A DNA stretch of 64,000 bases from Bog-473 sp963755495 (GTDB taxonomy: Bacteria > Actinomycetota > Acidimicrobiia > Acidimicrobiales > RAAP-2), in NCBI GenBank assembly GCA_963755495.1, contig CAVWJS010000006.1, positions 1,508,864 to 1,572,863 on the forward strand, written 5' to 3'. The position numbers and the translations under genes were made by a program. The notes under the pieces were generated by a model, which saw nothing but the letters and a program-made list of their open reading frames with translations, did not search any database and was not told the DNA's origin. Shown piece after piece: positions 58,101 through 64,000 of the stretch (position 1 is the stretch's first letter; every line of letters begins with the position of its first letter).

Positions 58101-58568
58101 GTGACGCACCCGTCTGCTCTCAGACAATGGCAGAATTCGAAGATGGTCGTGCCGGATGACTCACCGCATTGGGTTAGAGAACTTCTAGTCGGATTAGCCA
58201 CAATGGGATTTGTCCCGATCGAAGAGAGCGGGACTCATCAGCCGTTCGGCGACTACTACACAACGTATCTGCGATCGCATCTGCGCGTTCGTCCGGTCAA
58301 GGACCGAGATTCATGGCGGGTCGATATAACCGACGATCGCCAACCTGTGAATACGTACGGGTTCTTTCCCTGGACTTCGATCGCGTACGTACGAGCTGTT
58401 GAGAACGGGTTGACCGATAGGGCGGAGATACCTCCTTCTAACAGCGCCGAGGAGGTCATATGGCTCCTAGGAAACGTCGACACGGTTGCCCGATTGACCT
58501 CTGAACCAGAGACGTGGGAGACCATCCAGGGCTTCAATCGGCAATACGCCAAACGATGTTCGCACTGA
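58101..58568 (+). CDS. Hypothetical soluble protein (about 140-155 aa)
   Basis: The frame from 58101 contains WVRELLVGLATMGFVPIEES, GDYYTTYLRSHLRVRPVKDR, WRVDITDDRQPVNTYGFFPW and TWETIQGFNRQYAKRC. Composition is protein-like throughout, with a mixed alpha/beta pattern and no signal or membrane segment. An internal ATG (MVVPDDSPHW) may be the true start. Not recognised. Its base composition is lower in GC than the catabolic genes, hinting at recent acquisition. Confidence 0.55.
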   Translation: MTHPSALRQWQNSKMVVPDDSPHWVRELLVGLATMGFVPIEESGTHQPFGDYYTTYLRSHLRVRPVKDRDSWRVDITDDRQPVNTYGFFPWTSIAYVRAVENGLTDRAEIPPSNSAEEVIWLLGNVDTVARLTSEPETWETIQGFNRQYAKRCSH

Positions 58569-58898
58569 GCCTGCGGATTGATCTGAGCGCTGTCTGACTA
58601 CCCCGCCCAGATCGCCGGCCTCGTGACGCTGCTTCGAGGTCCCATCGCCGGAAATGCTGTCTACCGCGAGCAGGACCAGCGCTCCATACGGCCCGTCCCG
58701 CAAGCCGAACGGACTATAGGAACGACCCAGCTCACATGCCGCTCGTGTGAATGGCTGTCCGCAGACCCCGCCGGGAAGAGGCGCCCGGTGACGGGGGGTC
58801 AAATGAAACTGATGGTTGCTACTCGATCCGTGACCTCTATCGAGCATGGCGCCCGGGACCGATGTCTTGATCGGGCAACATGAGAATCCGAGAGTTGG
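58569..58898. other. Boundary region, no recognised gene
   Basis: Short frames without features. It lies between the hypothetical gene and the 3' end of the relaxase, a possible edge of the mobile element. Confidence 0.35.
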
Positions 58899-60420
58899 TC
58901 ATCGTCCGATACCACGACCCGGGCTCTGCCCGCGTCCTCGGTGATGCTTGGCTTGGTGCTGGAGATCACTTCCCGCCTCCGCAAGCGAGCGAACCTCGTG
59001 TCCACGCTCAGCCGGAACCAGCTCTTGTATCGAGTTCGTCTCGAAGCGGTCGTGCAACGACGTGATTTCAGCGGACAAACCGTCGACGAGCAGCTTGGCC
59101 ATCTCCGTTTCACCCCGGGCGGCGTGCGCATCACCGATAGTTCGAAGTGTCCGCCCCAGCTGGTTGATCAGCATGGCCCAGGCCATGGGCGATTCTCTGC
59201 TCAGTTGGGACTGGGCGACGATCGCCGCTACTCCTCGGAAGTCTCGCACTGCTCCTCGCTCCGGCGCGAGTTCACCCGGTCGGTTCTGTGCCGATCGAGC
59301 GAGTACGTCTGCTGTTGCCGCCAGAGGTCCTGGACTCTTCCCTTCCAGGCGCCTCGACCAGGCGGCGAACACGCCGGCGGCTTCGCGCGCCGCCCCACGC
59401 CACGCGGGGAGATCCGATACCGGGACGGCTCTCAGGCGTTCGACCGACCTTTCCACTGCCGCCACCGCCCGCCGCCAGTCATTTGGGTGACCACCCAGAG
59501 CCTCCCTGCCCGGGAAGACCGACTTGGGGGCGCTCCATTCGACCACGGCCGCCTGCGCGATCGTCGTTGGAAGCCGGCCAGAACTGACGAAGGTGCGGCA
59601 ACGTCAGGTCTTTGGCCAACTTCCCGCCGCCGAACCAGATCGGCGCCGCCCCACCCGTGGTCCTGATGGCCACTGAGTACCCGACCACCTCATGTTGGCC
59701 ACCGGTCTCGAAACGGGGTCGCACCAGGGCCCCGCTCCCCCGCAAGCGCCGGACGAACTCGGCTTCATCTTTGGAGGCGACCGATGCCTCGCGCACAAGA
59801 CGGGCCAGGGTGACCCGTGGCGGTTCGGCCAGCTGCTCTCTGGCGGTGCGCTCCAGCTCGGCTCTACTCAGCCCGGGCATCCCTCTGCCCTCTCGGCCCT
59901 CGACGACGCTGAGGCCGTAGGTGTGCTCGAGCTCGGCGCAGACCCGGGAGAGGGTCTTTCGGTCTCGCCAGATGTCCACCTTGCTTCCGTCGATGCGCAC
60001 CAGCGAACGCGGCGATATGGATGTGCTGGTTGCGCTGGGCGCTCATCCCGTGCCCGATCGCCACCCAGGCCGCCGGCTGCGTTCCTTTTCCCTCGAACCC
60101 CAAAGATTCCATGACCACCTGGCTTATCTGTGCCCACTCCTCGTCGCTGAGCGGGCGATTCCCGGGGGGAAGCGACAACGAAAGGTGGTAGAGATGCCCG
60201 CCCATCGGATTCGTGCCGTAGGCGTCGTTGGCCTCATCGAGGGCCGCTCCGAGATCAGCGATCTCCTGGGCTGACAAGTTGGCGCTCGCCAATGCCTCGC
60301 CGCCCAGAACGAGGCCCGCGGTAATGACCCGCTGATCGGTGTGCTCGTTCGCCCTTCCCGGTCCGAGCAGGTACCGGATCAACCCGCGGCCGCTTGCCCC
60401 CGGGTGACCTTGGCGATCAT
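58899..60420 (-). pseudogene. Relaxase/mobilization nuclease, multiply frameshifted
   Basis: A conjugative relaxase nicks oriT and leads the strand into the recipient. The start MIAKVTR at 60418-60420 overlaps the MobC stop (ATGA). A short G run follows, and one lost G (five instead of six) brings in GASGRGLIRYLLGPGRANEH. Then come HLYHLSLSLPPGNRPLSD and the metal-binding histidine motif QRNQHIHIAAFA. Frame changes near 60000 (next RIDGSKVDIWRDRKTLSRVC) and near 59545 (next AVVEWSAPKSVFPGREALGG) lead to a helical C-terminus ending at 58899. About 505 residues if joined. Like MobA/VirD2-type relaxases. The downstream part may bind accessory factors. Confidence 0.78.
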
Positions 60421-60837
60421 CGCTCGGGCTCAAATGCGGCTCCGAGACGCTGCGCTGTATCGGTCACCGCGCTGGTGGCTCGACGAATGTCGTCGATGCA
60501 TGCGGTGAAGGTGTCGGGGAGGACGTGATTGGTGTTCGCCCACTTGGCCAGTTGGTTCACGTTGTTCGAGATGCTCGCCAAGATCGAGCCGAGCCCGCTC
60601 GGCGTCACGCTGGGCCCGCGCCGTTGTGCCGCCGTGGCCGCCGAACCCGACAGCGCCGCCTCAACAACAAAACGTTGCGCCGAGAGTCCGGCCTTCTCGG
60701 CCAGGTGACGAATCTGGCGTTCCTTCATCCTCGGTCAGCCGCACTCCCAGAAACCGATGGCGCCCGCCCGGAGAACGCCTCATCCGAATGGCCTTGGTCG
60801 ACGCCGTTCCGGCTGATTCAGTGTCTGATTCGGTCAC
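60417..60837 (-). pseudogene. MobC-type relaxosome accessory protein, one frameshift
   Basis: The N-terminal part reads RRSPGGRHRFLGVRLTEDE, a ribbon-helix-helix-like start. It shifts near 60735 and continues ERQIRHLAEKAGLSAQRFVV, then NNVNQLAKWANTNHVLPDTF, the MobC N-NVNQLA-WAN signature. MobC binds oriT and helps the relaxase melt DNA. A GTG at 60835-60837 after GGAAG is a likely start. Coupled to the relaxase by ATGA. Confidence 0.75.
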
Positions 60838-61313
60838 TGGTGCTTCCGATCGGCCAGCGCAGCGACCCCGAGTACAGCTCGGGGACTGGACCCGAGCGGG
60901 GCCACCGGCAAAGCCGCCATGAACAGTGCAACTGTTCATCTATCTTGCTCTCTCTTTCATGACGCGCAGCGACCTTCATGATCGTCGCTCTGGGCGCAGA
61001 AACAGTGAGCCCTCCGGGCTCTCGATCTGACTTCGCGCTTCGGTCGGACCGAGGAGCATTGCCGGCACAGCGGAGAAGCTTTTGCCCAAAGACTGCGCTC
61101 GTGATCGCGTGAACCCTCCCTCCTCGCAAGCAAACGATATGTCTCTCCCACCAGGAAAACGAGGCTGAGAACGCTACGCTCGTGTCGAGTTGCCTCGCAT
61201 CGTGCTTGTGGTTCGGCGGCCGTTGATTCGGTTGGTTTGTTCGCATACAAAGAACTGGGCAGCGAATTCGGCGCCGAACTTTCGTCATGATGAATCAGCT
61301 CCGCTCCATCATG

Positions 61314-61345
61314 AAGGGGTTCATGGTTGCCACCATGAACCCCTT
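61314..61345. repeat. Perfect inverted repeat, 14-bp arms
   Basis: Arms AAGGGGTTCATGGT and ACCATGAACCCCTT flank a TGCC spacer. Strongest member of the repeat family in this region. Confidence 0.85.
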
Positions 61346-61427
61346 GAGCTGGGATGTTGTTCGCCGCTCTGCCTTGTCCGACCAATGCGCGGCCAAGTGT
61401 CGATCATCGGGCCACTCGGATCGTCAA

Positions 61428-61454
61428 CCCTCCATGATGGGCACCGTGAACCCC
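61428..61454. repeat. TTCATG-family repeat, copy 2
   Basis: Reads CCCTCCATGATGGGCACC then GTGAACCCC, an imperfect inverted repeat. Upstream context GGCCACTCGGATCGTCAA is shared with copy 3. Confidence 0.75.
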
Positions 61455-61535
61455 GCACGCATGAGTTTTTCTTGTCGACACCACTTTCCCGACGGCCACG
61501 CAGCCGGTCCTCCAAATCGGCCACTGGATCGTTGA

Positions 61536-61562
61536 CCCTTCATGATGGGCACCATGAACCCC
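61536..61562. repeat. TTCATG-family repeat, copy 3
   Basis: Reads CCCTTCATGATGGGCACC then ATGAACCCC, 108 bases after copy 2. The flanking GGCCACTGGATCGTTGA resembles that of copy 2, giving a direct repeat of roughly 50 bp. Confidence 0.75.
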
Positions 61563-61925
61563 GCAGGCGGGGGTTTGCCCGTCCGCTGATTCACGCCGAA
61601 GGAAAGTCTGGGTCCTCCTTGGGCGATTGATGGCGGGTGGGGCGCTTGCCGCCCCTCCTTTTCCCGTCATCGTTCGCATACGCGCAATTTCTCGCACCGG
61701 AGGCGGCCGTCAATGGACGGCCACGGGCCGAGCGAGGATCATAAAGGCCGACCCCGGCGCCGGCGTGCCGGCGATCTCCGGGGGCGAGCCGTATTCCGCA
61801 GCGACCATTTACGGCCAACGACGGCGCGACACGAGCCGGGCGCCGAATGGCGTCGGCGGGCCTGAGGCAGTTGGGACCACGTAGCGCCTTGAATGTTCGA
61901 TGCAGCAGCGCCGGGTGGTCATGAA

Positions 61926-61954
61926 CCCTTCATCGTGGGCATCGTGAACCCCTT
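61926..61954. repeat. TTCATG-family repeat, copy 4
   Basis: Reads CCCTTCATCGTGGGCATC then GTGAACCCCTT, diverged from the other copies but with the same arms. Confidence 0.65.
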
Positions 61955-62038
61955 CACCTGCGAAAAGGACTGGAGCGCCGATCGCTACGCCCGACGGAAG
62001 ACGTTCGACATGCACGAATATTTCTCGAAATTTGTCCC

Positions 62039-62073
62039 ACCATGAAGGTTTTCATTACGGTTTTCATGAAGGT
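62039..62073. repeat. Diverged TTCATG-family repeat, copy 5
   Basis: ACCATGAAGGTTTTCATTAC followed by GGTTTTCATGAAGGT: facing CATGAAGG elements, looser than copies 1-4. Confidence 0.5.
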
Positions 62074-62345
62074 CCGCCGTCATCGTGTTGACCATGAACC
62101 TCTGCCGCCGACCAGCTCGGAAGCCGATGCCAGCGTCACGAGATTCCGCGATCCACGATCGTAGAACGCGACCGCCGACCAACATTCGGTTGAGGTGGTA
62201 CCTGAAGTGGCCCACCTCGTCGATCATGGGCTACGAGTCTGGCCGAGACTCCCGTGAGCGTTGCACCAATGGCGTCAGTCCTCCCGGTGCGCTCCCGCGG
62301 CGGGCGGATCGACCCACCGTCGAGGCCAACGAGGCCGACCTTCAT

Positions 62346-62663
62346 ATGTCGACGGTGGACGCCAAGGGTCGCCTCGCCCTACGTGGTCCTGCTTCGATGA
62401 TGGGTTGGACGACGGGGCAAGATCTTTGCCTGACCCGTCGCGATGGGGGCCTACTCCTTTCCCGTTCGCCAGATCCAACCCGCATCCGCGCGTGTGTCGT
62501 CGTTTTGGACAGCCGGTGCCGTGTTCTGCTCCCCTATTTCATTCGAATCCAGAACGACTGGAAGCCCGGGGTTCGTCTCATGGTCTTGGCCGCACCGGTC
62601 GAGGGTGTGCTGGCAGCCCTCCCCGTGTCACGTGTTGCGGCAGCGTTACTTGGTAACCCATGA
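62346..62663 (+). CDS. AbrB/MraZ-like protein with two swapped-hairpin-type segments
   Basis: About 105 residues from ATG 62346 (MSTVDAKGRLALRGPASMMG). The first half fits the AbrB-type DNA-binding beta-hairpin pattern: VDAKGRLALRG, then GQDLCLTRRDGGLLLSRS. A second similar half is VVVLDSRCRVLLPYFIRI and GVRLMVLAAPVEGVL. Such proteins act as small transcription factors or antitoxins. The frame is open upstream (ATG at 62226 is an alternative). Its stop overlaps the recombinase start (ATGA), so it could regulate the integrase. Confidence 0.5.
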   Translation: MSTVDAKGRLALRGPASMMGWTTGQDLCLTRRDGGLLLSRSPDPTRIRACVVVLDSRCRVLLPYFIRIQNDWKPGVRLMVLAAPVEGVLAALPVSRVAAALLGNP

Positions 62664-63759
62664 GCTATAGCGACCAACAGCGGGCGGTGGTCGAGGCGTT
62701 GGGCCTGTCGCCAGAGGAACTCCGAGGTCTGGCCGCCGCGCTCGAGAGCGGTCAGCGGGTCGTCAGTGTCCGAGAAGTGGCAGCGACCCACTTGGCCACT
62801 CTCCCCCGCCACCACCGCTACGCCAAATCGCTCAACCGTGTCATCCTGTGGGCCGGTGACGACAACGCCGCGGCAGTACGGGCCGCCGACGTAACCGGCT
62901 GGGCGCTTCGCGGCGGCGCACCGAAGCACGAACCGACCCTAAGGCCCGCCATGGTGTCGGTGCGCAAGAAGCAATGGTATTGGCCACCCGTGCCGCCTTC
63001 GCTGGCGCAATCGACTGCGGCCTCGTTCGCCACAACCCGGCTGGTCAAGTTGCGCTCCCGGACCGTCCGCCGTCGCGTCGAGGCGCGCTCAGCGCCGACC
63101 AACTCGAGCAAGCCCACTTCGCCCTTCTCGCTCACTCACGTGATCCCGAACTCGACGACCTCGTCTTCGGGTTCCTCAGAGAGACGGGCTGCCGAAGGCA
63201 CGGAGCCATCCGACTGAGCGAAGACGATCTGGCACCGGCGACAAGAGCAGTTCGTCTCGTTGAGAAGTACGCCAAGCAACGGTGGGTCCCGGTCTCGGCT
63301 CACCTCGTCTCCCGCCTGGTGTCCCACACTGCCCTCCGACACGACGGCTGCGGCCTTGTGCTCCATCGACAAGACGGTGGGCATCTCAACGACAAGTGGT
63401 TCGAAGGGTTCGCTCGGCGCATCCAGAACCTGGCATGGGCCGGGGAACTTGGCGTCAGTGCCCACTGGATCCGCCACACGACGATCACCGATATCGAACG
63501 CATCGCCGGCGTGCGGGTGGCGGCGGCTTACGCCGGCCATGCCGACGGAAATTTCGGGGTCACAGGGACGTACACCAAAGCGTCTCCCGAAGAGCTGCGA
63601 CTGGCCCATGCCCGGCTCTTCTTCGATCGAAACGACAGCGCGGATGATCCTGGCGTCGCACCTGATCTGCTGCGCCGGGCAGTCCTATCCGCGGGACTCC
63701 AGTCGAGTTCATTCGGCCTCACTCCGATGCCGAGAGATCGGGGACTGATCGACTCGTGA
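62660..63759 (+). pseudogene. Tyrosine recombinase/integrase, one frameshift
   Basis: The N-terminal part starts SYSDQQRAVVEALGLSPEEL and includes a core-binding region (EVAATHLATLPRHHRYAKSL). Near 62955 the frame shifts and continues ARHGVGAQEAMVLATRAAFA. Catalytic residues follow: R in LRETGCRRHGAIRL, H-x-x-R in SAHWIRHTTITDIER, H in AAYAGHADG and the tyrosine in GVTGTYTKASPEEL. About 365 residues if joined. It would integrate or excise the element that carries the relaxase. Coupled to the AbrB-like gene. Confidence 0.8.
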
Positions 63760-63874
63760 CAGCTCGATGACATAGGTCAAGATGCGTTCAGAGCTTTATG
63801 ACCATGGGCGACACGCACTCCCTGACTGTGCCAGATTTGTTCGATTGACATTTCGGATTGGGCCAGGACCACGT

Positions 63875-64000
63875 TCAATCGGCTGCGAGCGGATGCGCTT
63901 CACCCGTGAGTGCAGAGACAGCCGCCGCTACCTCACCGATCCGGGCACGGGTGTAGGTGCCGGTCACCGAAGAGGCACTGTGCCCGGCGAACGCCTGCGC
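63875..64000 (-). CDS. C-terminal end of a second tyrosine recombinase (partial)
   Basis: The right edge holds, on the minus strand, QAFAGHSASSVTGTYTRARI then GEVAAAVSALTGEAHPLAAD and TGA at 63875-63877. The AGHSASSVTGTYTRA block is the end of a tyrosine recombinase catalytic domain (histidine plus nucleophilic tyrosine), similar to AGHADGNFGVTGTYTKA in the neighbour. The gene starts beyond the window and is convergent with the first recombinase. Confidence 0.75.
   Translation of the reverse strand, partial: AQAFAGHSASSVTGTYTRARIGEVAAAVSALTGEAHPLAAD

Larger units (their letters stand above)
60838..62084. other. Non-coding repeat-rich region upstream of mobC (candidate oriT/replication region)
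   Basis: About 1.2 kb with no convincing protein gene. It contains a small hairpin (GAGCCC-TCC-GGGCTC, 61007-61021) and a family of TTCATG-centred inverted repeats. oriT usually sits upstream of mobC and relaxase genes, so the part near 60940-61300 is the best candidate. Confidence 0.5.

Noticed and set aside
61404..61697. A minus-strand repeat protein with GVHGAHHEG units
   Set aside because: The peptide repeats simply follow from the palindromic DNA repeats. Frames are broken and have no start signals.
61260..62110. CRISPR array
   Set aside because: The repeats are unevenly spaced (about 100 to 360 bp), diverged and inverted, and no cas genes are present.

Overview
The window is high-GC DNA that looks like an actinobacterium, possibly an Acidimicrobiia-like lineage (class inferred, low confidence). 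The actinobacterial pointers are a DUF6458-like gene next to a short hydrophobic protein, DUF2510-type proteins, a GntR/FCD regulator, GC-rich third codon positions and GTG/TTG starts. Only part of the sequence is intact genes. At least fifteen genes are interrupted by single-base frameshifts, in-frame stops or small duplications. Some look like real gene decay and some could be indel errors in a long-read or metagenome assembly.

Layout. 1-1.2 kb: end of an IS256-family transposase. 1.4-10.1 kb: a small membrane-protein operon, a GNAT acetyltransferase, a PAS-GGDEF-EAL protein, a decayed MobA/MocA-like gene, palindromes next to a tRNA-3'-end-like motif, and a frameshifted glutamate-synthase-like oxidoreductase. 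10.5-18.1 kb: HicBA toxin-antitoxin, a split SEC-C protein, a large FtsX-type permease and DUF2510 proteins. 18.1-20.7 kb: a complete IS21 element whose two flanks belong to unrelated broken genes.

20.7-31.5 kb: a tightly coupled minus-strand sugar-acid operon led by a GntR/FCD regulator. Its order is GntR, U32-like TIM-barrel protein, SMP-30 lactonase, aldehyde dehydrogenase, enolase-superfamily dehydratase, zinc dehydrogenase, a glycosidase-like fragment and, beyond an inserted IS, a GH51 arabinofuranosidase. The set fits oxidative, non-phosphorylating pentose (L-arabinose) catabolism. A perfect 14-bp palindrome lies just upstream of the regulator start, and a 12/14 match lies in another promoter region 8 kb away.

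31.6-57 kb: catabolic genes. These include two paralogous EthD-like proteins of unknown function, 3-hydroxyisobutyrate-dehydrogenase-like and Gfo/Idh/MocA oxidoreductases, an orphan branched-chain-type solute-binding protein, glycosidases (GH2 broken, GH3 intact, GH15 broken), alpha/beta hydrolases, a two-hotdog MaoC protein, an acyl-CoA synthetase, ketopantoate reductase, amidohydrolases, and the D-xylose pair xylA-xylB.

58.9-64 kb: the remains of an integrative or mobilizable element. It holds a relaxase, MobC, a 1.1-kb non-coding region with an array of TTCATG-centred inverted repeats, an AbrB-like protein and two convergent tyrosine recombinases. The most unusual signals are this repeat array, the EthD-like paralogue pair, the sugar-acid operon with its unassigned TIM-barrel enzyme, and the shared operator-like palindrome.
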